From positions 1-41,691 of the forward strand of contig JAJUGV010000016.1 in NCBI GenBank assembly GCA_029265795.1: a stretch of DNA of 41,691 nt, read 5' to 3'. Origin of the DNA: Alcaligenaceae bacterium (GTDB lineage Bacteria; Pseudomonadota; Gammaproteobacteria; Burkholderiales; Burkholderiaceae_B). Position numbers and translations under genes: made by a program. Shown here one piece after another: positions 1-8,895 of this stretch. Position 1 is the stretch's first letter. The number at the start of each line of letters is the position of its first letter. The notes beneath the pieces were generated by a model. The model had not been told where the DNA came from. It saw nothing but the letters and a program-made list of their open reading frames with translations, and ran no database searches.

Positions 1-16
1 ACAAGGAGGAGGTGGT

Positions 17-3000
17 ATGAAGCCGAAGGGGTGGGGGCTGGTGAACTCGTGTGGCTGGGTTACGGCGCTTATGCTGGCGGGCGTGGCGACGGCGTTTGGA
101 AACCCAAGCGCCGCTCAGCCGGCAGATTCCGTTGACACGCCCAATGTTGTGGAATTCCTTCCGCAGGGCAGGGTATCCAGCGTGGAAGCCGTGCAGGTCC
201 GGTTTTCGGCATCTGTGGCAGCATTTGGGGAGCCAAACGCTAAACCTCCCTTCATGCTTGAATGTCAAGGCCAGGCACCTCAAGGCCAGGGGCGCTGGCT
301 GGACGATACACGTTGGACTTACGTGTTTGAGCGCACATTGCCGGCGGGGGTGCGATGTGCAGCGAGGATTAACCCGGAGTTTCGTGACCTTAACGGTCAA
401 CCTCTTTCCCTTGATGCGGCGTACCAGTTCGATACAGGAGCCCCCTCTGTGGTGGATTTACGACCTCACCAGGGCACGACCATCGATGAGGCACAAGTTT
501 TCATTCTGAAATTCGACGCAGGGGTGGATGCCGATGCCGTCGCTGAACACAGTCACTGTGCCGTTTCGGGATTGGCGGAAAAGATTCCGGTCAGGCCGGT
601 GGCAGATGTCAGCAGCGAAGCCCTGATGCGAATTGCGTATCTTGAAGCCCCTGACGATCCGGCGTCCGTCGCGCTTCTGCAATGTGCCCGAGTCCTTCCG
701 CCGGAGGCGCAGGTGCACTTAGAAGTCGGGCCGGGCTTAATGGCATTAAACCAGCCCGACGAAATCCCAGTTTCGCAGCGAACTCAGTCCTGGGAATTTG
801 AGGTTCGGCCGGCATTTACGGCCGCGCTGAAGTGCACGAGGGAACGCGCTGGGCGTCCCTGCTTACCCATCACACCGATTGCCGTGGAGTTTTCCGCGCC
901 AGTCCGGGCAGCAGCGTTAAAGGGTGTACGGCTGACTGCCGGTGACACGGTGTTCGAGCAGCAACAGAATGAGGCTGAGTCTGACTTCATCACCCGCATT
1001 ACTTTCTCTGGCCCATTTCCAGCGAAACACAGGCTTAGCTTACAACTGCCTGGAGGGTTGCGTGACGATGCAGGCAGGCCGCTCGAAAACGCTGGGCGTT
1101 TCCCGTTGGAAGTCGAGGTTGCCGATTACCCGCCGCTTGCCAAGTTCGCGTCCGCAACCTTTGGTGTGGTTGAGCGGTTTGCACATGCCCGTCCGGGTCA
1201 TACAGACACACACCCGCAGACGGTACCCGTCACGCTGAGGCATGTGGAGGCCCAGGCGCCGTTGCGCTCGCTCGGGTGGTCCAGCGGTCAAGTGTCCAGT
1301 TTGCGTACCGTAAATGATGCGGAAGTTCTGGGATGGTATGCGCGCTTACAGCGGTTGGATGGTGGGCGTTGGAGCCGCGAACAGGTGCACGATATCCTGG
1401 CCGGCGTGGCGCCGAGGCAGACGAGCGAGCGGTGGGAATCGCGCCTCGATGCACGGGCGGTGTCACTGCTCAAGGGTCAGCCATCCGTGCGGCAGATGGA
1501 GCTGCCGGGCGCTCCCCAAGAAGGGACTCGCCCCTTCGAGGTGGTGGGCGTGCCCCTGGATGAGCCGGGGTTTCATGTTCTGGAGATTGAGTCACCTCGG
1601 CTCGGTGAGTCGCTGCTTGAAGAGGGCGTGCCGATGTACGTGCGCACCGGGGTGCTGCTGACCAATCTGTCTTTGCATATTAAGCAGGGGCGCGACGATC
1701 TGCTGGTGTGGGTGACCACGCTGGCGGACGCGCAGCCGGTCGCCGAGGCCGAAATCACTGTGCTGGATTGCCGGGGTAATCATGTAATTAGCGGGCAGAC
1801 CGACGAGCAGGGTCTCTGGCATTACTTGGCGCCCATTGATGCACCGAATTATTGCAATGAAACGGGCTTAGAGGGCCTGTTTGTTTCGGCCTGGATTCCC
1901 GCCGAGCATCCACTGGCCGATGGTTCGGCCGATTACTCCTTCGTCCTGTCGAGTTGGGACAGAGGCATCGAAAGCTGGCGATTCAATGTCCCTACGACAT
2001 CGGAACCACAGCCGACACTTCTTACCCATACCGTGCTGGATCGAAGCTTGTTTCGTGCTGGTGAAACGGTGTCGATGAAGCACTACGTGCGAGAAGAAAC
2101 GCGTGATGGTATGCGCGTACCGCCAAGCCGGCGGCCGGATCGGCTGGTGATTGCACACGAGGGCTCTTCGCAGCGTTATGAGCTACCGGTAACCTGGCAA
2201 GAAACACCCAGCGGGGGGCTGATGGCATTGAATCAGTTCGAGCTTCCAGAATCCGCTCATCTTGGCACGTATTCCGCAAGGCTGACTGATAAAGACAATG
2301 GTTGGTTCGGTAGTACCAGCTTTCGTGTGGAAGAGTTTCGCCTGCCGATTCTGACGGGCCGTCTTGCCGTGCGTAGTGCGGAGAAACCGGGCATGTTGGT
2401 GGCGCCGCAGGCTCTTACGGTCGATATGCAGCTTGCCTGGCTGTCCGGCGGGCCGGCTATGGGCCAATCCGTGGAACTGAGTGCAATGGCAGAGGCACGC
2501 TGGGTGAACATGGGTGACTATGAGGAATACAGTTTCGCCTCACCGCCAACACTAGAGGAGACGGAGCAGGGCGACACCGTTTCTGAAGAAGATACAAGTC
2601 GCCGCCGTCGGCTCTTATTGGATGGCCGTCGATTCAAACTTGATGCTAATGGCACAGCCTCTGTCGAAGTGCGTGATGTACCGGCTACAGACAGGCCGCT
2701 GCGCTACGTTTTTGAAGCGGGTTTCGCGGATCCAAACGGCGAGTTTCAAACGCTATCGCAAACGGTCGATGTCTGGCCGGCGAGTGTTCAGGCCGGTTTG
2801 AAAGTGGAAAGCTGGAATCGCGCTGGGAAAGATATTCCTGTTAGCTTGATTGCCCTCGGTATCGATGGCCGGCCGCGCCAAGGCGTCGCTATGCGCTTGC
2901 TGGCCGTTGAAAAGCAGACTTATACCGTCCGCAAGCGCATGGTCGGTGGCTTCTATCGATACGATTCGCATACCGAGCGACGCGAAATGGGTACGGTGTG

Positions 3001-5911
3001 CGAGGGGAAGACGAATGGCGCAGGGTTGCTACTGTGCAGCGCAAACTTCAATAAGTCGGGTGCGTTCGAGCTGGTGGCGGTCGCCACTGATGAAGAAGGG
3101 CGAGAGTCACGCGCCTATTCAACGGTGTGGCTCACGGGTGCGGGTGAGCTATGGTTCGACGGGGCCGACGATGACCGCATATCGCTGGTGCCCACCAAAC
3201 GGGAATGGGCGATCGGCGATCAGGCCGAATTTCAGGTGCATATGCCATTCAGAGAAGCGCTTGCACTGGTGAGCGTGGAGCGCGAAGGGGTTCTCTGGAC
3301 ACAGTTGCAACGGCTGGCAGGCGACAATCCGGTAGTCAAGGTTCCCGTATCGTCTTCGTGGGCGCCCAATGCCTATGTTTCTGTACTGGTGCTTCGTGGT
3401 CGCTTGTACGAGCTTCCTCAGCAATCGCGGGTGACCCACCAGGTTGACCTGGCTAAGCCTTCTTTTCGACTGGGGCTGGCGGAATTGCGGGTTGCCGGTA
3501 CGGCGGATCGCTTGAATGTGGAACTGACCCCGCAAAGCGACGTTTTGCAGGTGAAGCAAGAAGGTAGTGCGCGAGTAAAGGTCACTCTGCCCGATGGCAG
3601 CCCGGCGGCTAAAGGTACCGTGGCCTTTGCGGTCGTGGATGAAGCGTTGTTGGAGCTTGCGCCAAACAACAGCTGGGCTTTGTACGACGCCATGCATCCG
3701 CGACGCAGTCTGGGGGTAAGAACGGCCACCGGTCAGATGGAAGTCGTCGGCCGACGGCACTATGGCCGCAAGGCGGTAGCTGCGGGAGGAGGGGGCGGCA
3801 ACTTGCCGACGCGCCAGCTCTTCGACACGCTAATCAGTTGGCAGCCTGCCGTACAGCTCGATGACAAAGGGGAGGCCGAGCTGCGGTTCCGCATGAATGA
3901 TTCGCTCAGCCGATTCCGGTTGATCGCGCTGGCCGATCACGGCGCAGCGCATTTTGGCAGTGGCGACACAACAGTGGTCACACGACAAGACCTGCAAGTC
4001 GTATCGGGCTTGCCGCCACTAGTACGCGAGGCAGATCGTTATCAGGCAACAGTGACCGTACGCAATGGTTCGAATCGGGCGGGCGAGGTCGACGTCAGCG
4101 CAGTACAAAATGTGGGTGGCAAGTCGCTGCGAATGCCATCGCGTAAATTGCGATTGGAGCCGGGAGAAGCCGGCAGCGTGAGTTGGGAGGTGGTGGCCCC
4201 GTCGCTACAGTGGCCCGACGAAAACGCCACCATACAGTGGTACTTTGAAGCCGAGGGGGGCCATCTTGAAGACTCCGTGATGGTGGAGCAGCGCTTAGCC
4301 CCTCGACGGCCGGTCAGCACGATACAGGCGACTATGCTTGGCCTCGAGGCGGGCGAATCGATGAGCCTGCCGGTGGCGGTTCCGCGCACGCCGCCGGCCG
4401 ACAGCGACGCCGCCAGGACTGTTGGTGGCGTGATTGTGGATGTGGCCGCCAGTTTGGCCGGTGGGCTGGAAGGCGTACAAAACTGGTGGCGGGCCTACCC
4501 CTATACCTGTCTTGAACAGAGCGCATCGCAGGCGATTGCGTTGCGAGATGCTGACCGGTGGAGCGATGTGGTCGGGCGCCTGGTCACGCACATGGACGAT
4601 GACGGTCTCTTACGGTACTTCCCCGGTTCAGGGCAGGGCAGCGAGGTGCTGACGGCCTATCTGATAACGGTCACTGATGAAGCGCACCGCTTGGGTGTAG
4701 ACATGACTTTGCCGCCGGCAGCAACCCAGCGCATGCTCGACGGGCTGCAAGCATTCGCGGAAGGAAGGCTTAAGCGCGATACGCGTCTGTCAAACTCCAG
4801 CCTCGATTCGCGCCGTCTGATGGCGATGGAGGCGTTGGCCAGACATGGCCGCATGAGTCGCGGCCTGCTTTCAAGCCTTTCGCAGTCACCGGAACACTGG
4901 CCAACGCCGACTGTCGTTGACTGGCTTTCCGTGCTCATGCGTATGCCGGAAGAGGCTTCACGAGCGCAGGAAATTGCTCAGGCGCGCAGTATTCTGATGT
5001 CACGCATGACGGTGTCAGGTGCCGCGATGACCTTTAGCGATGCCCCGCTGAACGCGGCACCGGGTCTGATGGCAACGCGGGTGACCAGCCTGGCGCAGCT
5101 GATACTAACGGTCGCTGATGACCCACACTGGCGCGAGGATCTGCCACGCCTGGTGCAGGGGCTAATTTCGCTTCAGGAACATGGGCGTTGGGCGATCACC
5201 ACAGAGAATCTGCTTGGTGAGCTGGCATTGGCACGTTATGCACAACTTTTTGAATCCGAACCGGCAAGCGGCGAGGTACATATTGCGCTTGCTGACATGG
5301 ACGCCGTGCTCGCGCTGCCTGATGCGCAGGGCGCGTCCACTGCTCGCCTGAACTGGCCCGTTAATGACAGCGACCTGGAGTTGCTCCATAAGGGCGAAGG
5401 CACAGCGTGGGTGGGCGTGCGGGCCCAAGCTCAACGTGATGACGACGCACCCGCTAATGCGGGATACCGGATCAATCGGCGGGTCATACCGGTGCAGAAG
5501 CAACAGCCGGGCGTTTGGTCGAGGGGTGATATTTATCGAGTCGAGCTCGAAATTCATTCTCGGGATGCTGCAAGCTGGGTCGTCTTAGATGACCCGGTAC
5601 CGGCCGGCGCCACGATTCTGGGGTCAGGTCTCGGGCGGGATGCCACGATTCCGCAGACACATGACACATCGGCCGATTACCCACCCGCCTTTGTAGAGCG
5701 GAGCGCGGCAGCATATCGTGCGTACTTCGATTATCTGCCGGCCGGTCGCGTACGGGTGAGCTATACCGTCAGGCTGAATGCTGTGGGGGATTTTGCGTTG
5801 CCGCCCACAAGGGTTCACGCGTTGTATCGCCCCGATCTCTACGGCAGTCTGCCCAACCACGAGGGTGTGACGGTCAGCCCGGGAGCCAAAGATGAAACGG
5901 CGGGCCGTTAA
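17..5911 (+). CDS. Bacterial alpha-2-macroglobulin (YfhM/YfaS-type protease trap)
   Basis: This is a periplasmic protease trap that is thought to capture invading proteases through a thioester after bait cleavage. It is 1964 residues long, in the upper range for the bacterial family. The thioester motif CLEQ is intact, with Cys at residue 1498 inside the context YPYTCLEQSASQ. The A2M domain (SLSRFRLIALADHG) lies near residue 1300, just after a poly-glycine stretch around residue 1256. The N-terminus is a secretory signal with a hydrophobic core (VTALMLAGVATAFG), but I see no lipobox, whereas E. coli YfhM is a lipoprotein. The ATG follows a strong Shine-Dalgarno sequence, AAGGAGG at 3-9. The 3' end overlaps pbpC by 20 bases, the usual partnership with PBP1C. 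The upstream promoter is outside the window. The family is certain; the physiological target is unknown. Confidence 0.93.
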   Translation: MKPKGWGLVNSCGWVTALMLAGVATAFGNPSAAQPADSVDTPNVVEFLPQGRVSSVEAVQVRFSASVAAFGEPNAKPPFMLECQGQAPQGQGRWLDDTRWTYVFERTLPAGVRCAARINPEFRDLNGQPLSLDAAYQFDTGAPSVVDLRPHQGTTIDEAQVFILKFDAGVDADAVAEHSHCAVSGLAEKIPVRPVADVSSEALMRIAYLEAPDDPASVALLQCARVLPPEAQVHLEVGPGLMALNQPDEIPVSQRTQSWEFEVRPAFTAALKCTRERAGRPCLPITPIAVEFSAPVRAAALKGVRLTAGDTVFEQQQNEAESDFITRITFSGPFPAKHRLSLQLPGGLRDDAGRPLENAGRFPLEVEVADYPPLAKFASATFGVVERFAHARPGHTDTHPQTVPVTLRHVEAQAPLRSLGWSSGQVSSLRTVNDAEVLGWYARLQRLDGGRWSREQVHDILAGVAPRQTSERWESRLDARAVSLLKGQPSVRQMELPGAPQEGTRPFEVVGVPLDEPGFHVLEIESPRLGESLLEEGVPMYVRTGVLLTNLSLHIKQGRDDLLVWVTTLADAQPVAEAEITVLDCRGNHVISGQTDEQGLWHYLAPIDAPNYCNETGLEGLFVSAWIPAEHPLADGSADYSFVLSSWDRGIESWRFNVPTTSEPQPTLLTHTVLDRSLFRAGETVSMKHYVREETRDGMRVPPSRRPDRLVIAHEGSSQRYELPVTWQETPSGGLMALNQFELPESAHLGTYSARLTDKDNGWFGSTSFRVEEFRLPILTGRLAVRSAEKPGMLVAPQALTVDMQLAWLSGGPAMGQSVELSAMAEARWVNMGDYEEYSFASPPTLEETEQGDTVSEEDTSRRRRLLLDGRRFKLDANGTASVEVRDVPATDRPLRYVFEAGFADPNGEFQTLSQTVDVWPASVQAGLKVESWNRAGKDIPVSLIALGIDGRPRQGVAMRLLAVEKQTYTVRKRMVGGFYRYDSHTERREMGTVCEGKTNGAGLLLCSANFNKSGAFELVAVATDEEGRESRAYSTVWLTGAGELWFDGADDDRISLVPTKREWAIGDQAEFQVHMPFREALALVSVEREGVLWTQLQRLAGDNPVVKVPVSSSWAPNAYVSVLVLRGRLYELPQQSRVTHQVDLAKPSFRLGLAELRVAGTADRLNVELTPQSDVLQVKQEGSARVKVTLPDGSPAAKGTVAFAVVDEALLELAPNNSWALYDAMHPRRSLGVRTATGQMEVVGRRHYGRKAVAAGGGGGNLPTRQLFDTLISWQPAVQLDDKGEAELRFRMNDSLSRFRLIALADHGAAHFGSGDTTVVTRQDLQVVSGLPPLVREADRYQATVTVRNGSNRAGEVDVSAVQNVGGKSLRMPSRKLRLEPGEAGSVSWEVVAPSLQWPDENATIQWYFEAEGGHLEDSVMVEQRLAPRRPVSTIQATMLGLEAGESMSLPVAVPRTPPADSDAARTVGGVIVDVAASLAGGLEGVQNWWRAYPYTCLEQSASQAIALRDADRWSDVVGRLVTHMDDDGLLRYFPGSGQGSEVLTAYLITVTDEAHRLGVDMTLPPAATQRMLDGLQAFAEGRLKRDTRLSNSSLDSRRLMAMEALARHGRMSRGLLSSLSQSPEHWPTPTVVDWLSVLMRMPEEASRAQEIAQARSILMSRMTVSGAAMTFSDAPLNAAPGLMATRVTSLAQLILTVADDPHWREDLPRLVQGLISLQEHGRWAITTENLLGELALARYAQLFESEPASGEVHIALADMDAVLALPDAQGASTARLNWPVNDSDLELLHKGEGTAWVGVRAQAQRDDDAPANAGYRINRRVIPVQKQQPGVWSRGDIYRVELEIHSRDAASWVVLDDPVPAGATILGSGLGRDATIPQTHDTSADYPPAFVERSAAAYRAYFDYLPAGRVRVSYTVRLNAVGDFALPPTRVHALYRPDLYGSLPNHEGVTVSPGAKDETAGR

Positions 5912-8084
5912 GGCAACGTGGGCCATCATTTCGATGGTAGCGCTTCTAGTAGTGCTGGCGCCGGTCATTCAGGCGCCCGTATCGCCGCTGCCGTCTTTCG
6001 CCGAGGTGAAAACCGCATACCGACCCTCGGAGCGTGTAGTAAAAGACCGGCACGGTGAGGCAATCGCAGCAGTGCGCATCGACTATACCGAGCGTCGCGG
6101 TGATTGGGTTGCCCTTGACCAGGTATCTCCCGCCATGCTGGACGCCGTACAGTTGTCAGAAGACCGGCGCTTCTATGAGCATAAAGGGGTGGATTGGCGC
6201 GCCTTCACGGCTGCAGGCTGGAATTGGATTTGGGGCAAGAATTCGCGGGGTGCGTCAACCCTAAGTATGCAGCTGGTCGCCATGTTGGATCTCAATCTGC
6301 AACGCCCGCGGGGCGGTCGAAGCGTGATGCAGAAGCTGCAGCAAATGCGCCAAGCACACCGGTTAGAAGCCGCATGGAGCAAGGCTCATATTTTTGAAGC
6401 CTATTTGAATCTCGTGGCTTTTCGGGGAGAGCTTCGTGGCCTGGACGCCGTATCCAGGGTAATGTTCGGCAAGCATCCGCATGGGTTGGATTTAAGGGAA
6501 GCGGCAGTGGCTGCCGCGCTATTGCGGGGGCCCAATGCGGAGTCTGAACGGGTAGCGCTGCGTGCGTGCGGGCTGCTTCAAGAAATGGCGTCCGGCGAAT
6601 TTTGTGCGGGGCTGTCTGAGCAAGTTGGGACCTGGCTTGCTGCAACAGCACTACCGGCGGCAGATACGCCGGCATTGGCTCCCCACTTTGCACGCTGGGC
6701 CTTGGCGCAATCTGCACAGCAATCGCAGCAGCCCAATCACTTCATAACCACACTGCATGCCGATCTCCAGCGTATTGTACGTGCGAGCATTCAGAGGCAT
6801 TTGGCCGGCATGGGCGAGGCCCATCTCACAGACGCAGCGGTAGTTGTCCTGCACAATCGCAGCGGCGAAGTGTTGGCCTATGTCGGATCGTCAGGCGGCA
6901 TGTCGCAGGCGGAAGAAGTGGATCACGCCCGTGCACGGCGCCAGGCAGGTTCGACGCTGAAACCGTTTCTCTATGCCCAAGCGCTGCAGCTTCGTTATCT
7001 GACCGCCGCTTCCTTGCTGGATGATTCACCGTTGAATGTGTCCACGGTTGGCGGCCTATACATTCCGCAGAACTATGACCGGCACCATGTCGGTCTGGTG
7101 AGCGCCCGCATCGCACTGGCTTCGTCGCTCAACATTCCAGCGGTGCGGGTTTTGATGCTGGTGGGGCCTGAGCGCTTCGCCCAGCAATTGCGTGACTTGG
7201 GTCTGCCGCTGAGACACGATGGCGATCATTATGGCTATAGCTTGAGCCTGGGCAGTGCCGACGTGGATCTTCTTAGTCTCACCAACGCGTATCGCACCTT
7301 GGCGAATGGCGGACGCTGGAGTGAGCCGAAAGCGTTTTTGGACCGATCTTCCGCCGAGTACTCGGGCAAGCAGCGAGTTGATGAAATGGCTGCATGGGTG
7401 GTGGGTGACATGCTCTCCGACCGTCGCGCCCGAGCACGCAGCTTCGGCCTGGAAAATGCGCTCACGACACGTTTTTGGTCTGCCGTGAAGACAGGCACCA
7501 GTAAGGATATGCGGGATAACTGGACGTTGGGCTGGTCAGACACCTACACGGTGGGGGTTTGGGTGGGAAACAGTCAGGGTCTGAGTATGCGCGAAGTTTC
7601 TGGAATAACCGGGGCGGCACCCATCTGGCATGAGGTGATGTCGTACCTACATAAGCATCAAGGTAGTCGGCAGCCACCGCCGCCCGACCTTCTTGAGCGG
7701 CAGCGCGTTTCCTTTCAAAACCAGCTGGAGGCGCCCCGTATCGAGTATTTTCTTCCGGGAACTGCGATCCGCCAGGTGGAAGCGATAAGTCCGGGCAGCG
7801 TACAGCGCGCGCGTATAGTCAGCCCGGCTGCAGGTACCATCATCGCCTTCGACCCCGATATGCCGATTGAGAATCAACGCCTGGTCCTGCGTGCGGCCGG
7901 GGGGGTTCAAACGCACGCTCTGGAGTGGCAGGTTGACGGAGTCGGGCTTGGGCGTGGGCAGAAGGCCCTCTGGTTGCCGCAACCCGGCCGGCATCGAATC
8001 TTGCTTTTAGACAGCGCCGGCCAAGTACAGGATGAAATTGACATCCAGGTGCGTGGGCTACCGTCCATTAGTCAACTAAATTAA
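5892..8084 (+). CDS. pbpC: Penicillin-binding protein 1C (bifunctional glycosyltransferase/transpeptidase)
   Basis: This inner-membrane peptidoglycan synthase has 730 residues, close to E. coli PbpC. An N-terminal hydrophobic anchor (residues about 8-30) is followed by a family 51 transglycosylase domain, with catalytic Glu near residue 90 in SEDRRFYEHKGVDW and the GASTLSMQLVAM motif near residue 120. The transpeptidase domain has all three penicillin-binding motifs: STLK at 354-357, SLN at 412-414 and KTGTS from 533. The last 90 or so residues match the BiPBP_C domain typical of PBP1C. The start overlaps the end of the alpha-2-macroglobulin gene by 20 bases and has a GGGAG sequence just upstream, so translation is probably coupled. 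Known family logic: PBP1C repairs peptidoglycan while the macroglobulin neutralises proteases after outer-membrane damage. Confidence 0.95.
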   Translation: MKRRAVKATWAIISMVALLVVLAPVIQAPVSPLPSFAEVKTAYRPSERVVKDRHGEAIAAVRIDYTERRGDWVALDQVSPAMLDAVQLSEDRRFYEHKGVDWRAFTAAGWNWIWGKNSRGASTLSMQLVAMLDLNLQRPRGGRSVMQKLQQMRQAHRLEAAWSKAHIFEAYLNLVAFRGELRGLDAVSRVMFGKHPHGLDLREAAVAAALLRGPNAESERVALRACGLLQEMASGEFCAGLSEQVGTWLAATALPAADTPALAPHFARWALAQSAQQSQQPNHFITTLHADLQRIVRASIQRHLAGMGEAHLTDAAVVVLHNRSGEVLAYVGSSGGMSQAEEVDHARARRQAGSTLKPFLYAQALQLRYLTAASLLDDSPLNVSTVGGLYIPQNYDRHHVGLVSARIALASSLNIPAVRVLMLVGPERFAQQLRDLGLPLRHDGDHYGYSLSLGSADVDLLSLTNAYRTLANGGRWSEPKAFLDRSSAEYSGKQRVDEMAAWVVGDMLSDRRARARSFGLENALTTRFWSAVKTGTSKDMRDNWTLGWSDTYTVGVWVGNSQGLSMREVSGITGAAPIWHEVMSYLHKHQGSRQPPPPDLLERQRVSFQNQLEAPRIEYFLPGTAIRQVEAISPGSVQRARIVSPAAGTIIAFDPDMPIENQRLVLRAAGGVQTHALEWQVDGVGLGRGQKALWLPQPGRHRILLLDSAGQVQDEIDIQVRGLPSISQLN

Positions 8085-8239
8085 TGAATGGGCGCGTTGT
8101 TCGGGTGGGAGTGGCTCGGAAATTGCCGGGAACGCTAGCCGTTGCGCGCATTTTGCATGGGTCGTCACAATTCTTGAACGTCTGCAAGTCTGCCAACTGC
8201 TAAACTCCACGCATTGTTTCACGCATTGAGGGGAAACAG

Positions 8240-8803
8240 ATGAACGTCACCCAAATTCTGACTCGCAGCTCGCTGGCTGTGGCTTTACTCGCTTTGGCAG
8301 CATGCCAGACCGCACCGGTTCAACAAGATGCTGCCACTCAGCCCACGGAACCCGCTGTTGCCGCGCCCACCGCGCCGGCTCCGACTGAAGCGGAAACCGT
8401 GCAGCCTGCCGCGGAGCAAGGTGCGCTGGTCGCTGTATTCCTTGCCGATATGACGGCGCAGGAAGGGTGGCGGGAAGTTCCTGTTGGTACGGACGCAACA
8501 CTTTACCTGGACCCTACACCGGTGGTCACCCGCGACGACCTCACCGGTGTTCAGGCCGGCAGCAACCCGGAAGGGCTGGGCCTGCTGGCACTTATGCTCA
8601 GTGAAGAGGCCAGCGCTCGCATCGCCGCATTGACCCAGCAGCACCCGAACAAGCGCCTTGCGTTGGTAGTGGGGCGCACGCTGATGGCCGCCCCAGGCTA
8701 TTCCGAACCGGTCACCACCGGCCAGCTCATCTTCCCCGTCGGCAGCGAAGACAACGCCACCGCAGCAGCACGCGCCATCGCCGGCGTCGACGAACAACCA
8801 TAA
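8240..8803 (+). CDS. Lipoprotein with SecD/SecF P1-head-like domain
   Basis: This is a 187-residue predicted lipoprotein of unknown role. The signal peptide ends in the lipobox LAAC with acylated Cys at residue 22. Residue +2 is Gln, so outer-membrane sorting is expected. Residues about 24-60 are an Ala/Pro/Thr/Glu-rich linker. The rest (about 62-187) resembles the head subdomain of the SecDF P1 periplasmic region: LYLDPTPVVTRDDLTGVQA, then a block EEASARIAALTQQ, then LALVVGRTLMAAPGYSEPVTTGQL, ending in an Ala-rich helix. None of the SecD membrane segments is present. The ATG has a good Shine-Dalgarno sequence (GAGGGG at 8228-8233). An extended -10-like TGCTAAACT at 8198-8206 lies upstream, but it has no well-spaced -35. 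It is followed by a palindromic repeat. The domain assignment is by eye and moderately sure; the function is not known. Confidence 0.75.
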   Translation: MNVTQILTRSSLAVALLALAACQTAPVQQDAATQPTEPAVAAPTAPAPTEAETVQPAAEQGALVAVFLADMTAQEGWREVPVGTDATLYLDPTPVVTRDDLTGVQAGSNPEGLGLLALMLSEEASARIAALTQQHPNKRLALVVGRTLMAAPGYSEPVTTGQLIFPVGSEDNATAAARAIAGVDEQP

Positions 8804-8810
8804 ATGTAAC

Positions 8811-8831
8811 AACTGGGGTCAGACCCCAGTT
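8811..8831. repeat. GGGGTCAGACCCC-core palindrome, copy 1
   Basis: Arm AACTGGGGTC, a central A at 8821, then the exact reverse complement of the arm: a perfect 10-bp inverted repeat beginning 7 bases after the lipoprotein stop codon. The same 21 bases recur at 36873-36893. It may end transcripts as a hairpin, but no T-run follows this copy. From memory, related GGGGTCAG-type repeats occur around REP-associated transposases in proteobacteria; that link is inference. Confidence 0.85.
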
Positions 8832-8836
8832 ATGCA

Positions 8837-8865
8837 GTGACATCTGTCCGGGATGGGCATAAAAT
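8837..8865 (+). promoter_or_regulatory. Predicted sigma70 promoter of the aspartate carbamoyltransferase gene
   Basis: GTGACA at 8837-8842 matches the -35 consensus at 5 of 6 positions. TAAAAT at 8860-8865 matches the -10 at 5 of 6. The spacer is exactly 17 bases. Transcription would start near 8872, giving a leader of about 24 bases before the ATG at 8896. The -10 runs into the palindrome at 8861-8885. Found by eye. Confidence 0.6.
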
Positions 8866-8885
8866 ATACGCTTTGCGTATATTTT
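8861..8885. promoter_or_regulatory. Perfect 25-bp palindrome, candidate operator
   Basis: The left arm AAAATATACGC (8861-8871) is separated by TTT from its exact reverse complement (8875-8885). The element is very AT-rich in a GC-rich region. It covers the predicted -10, the start site and the bases up to the Shine-Dalgarno sequence (GAGG at 8886-8889), the position where a repressor would act. Because transcription should start near its centre, it would mostly be absent from the RNA, favouring a DNA-binding site over an RNA hairpin. The downstream protein carries its own helix-turn-helix, so self-repression is the obvious hypothesis. Confidence 0.7.
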
Positions 8886-8895
8886 GAGGAAAACA

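Noticed and set aside
3149-3760. 203-codon minus-strand open frame inside the alpha-2-macroglobulin gene
   Set aside because: No ribosome-binding site or recognisable domain, and its composition fits an antisense shadow of a long GC-rich gene. The same holds for minus-strand frames at 14975-15808, 16390-17049 and 23486-24154.
8861-8885. RNA thermometer or hairpin masking the ribosome-binding site of the ATCase gene
   Set aside because: The predicted transcription start falls in the middle of the palindrome, so the left arm would not be in the RNA. A DNA operator is the better reading unless a start further upstream is found.
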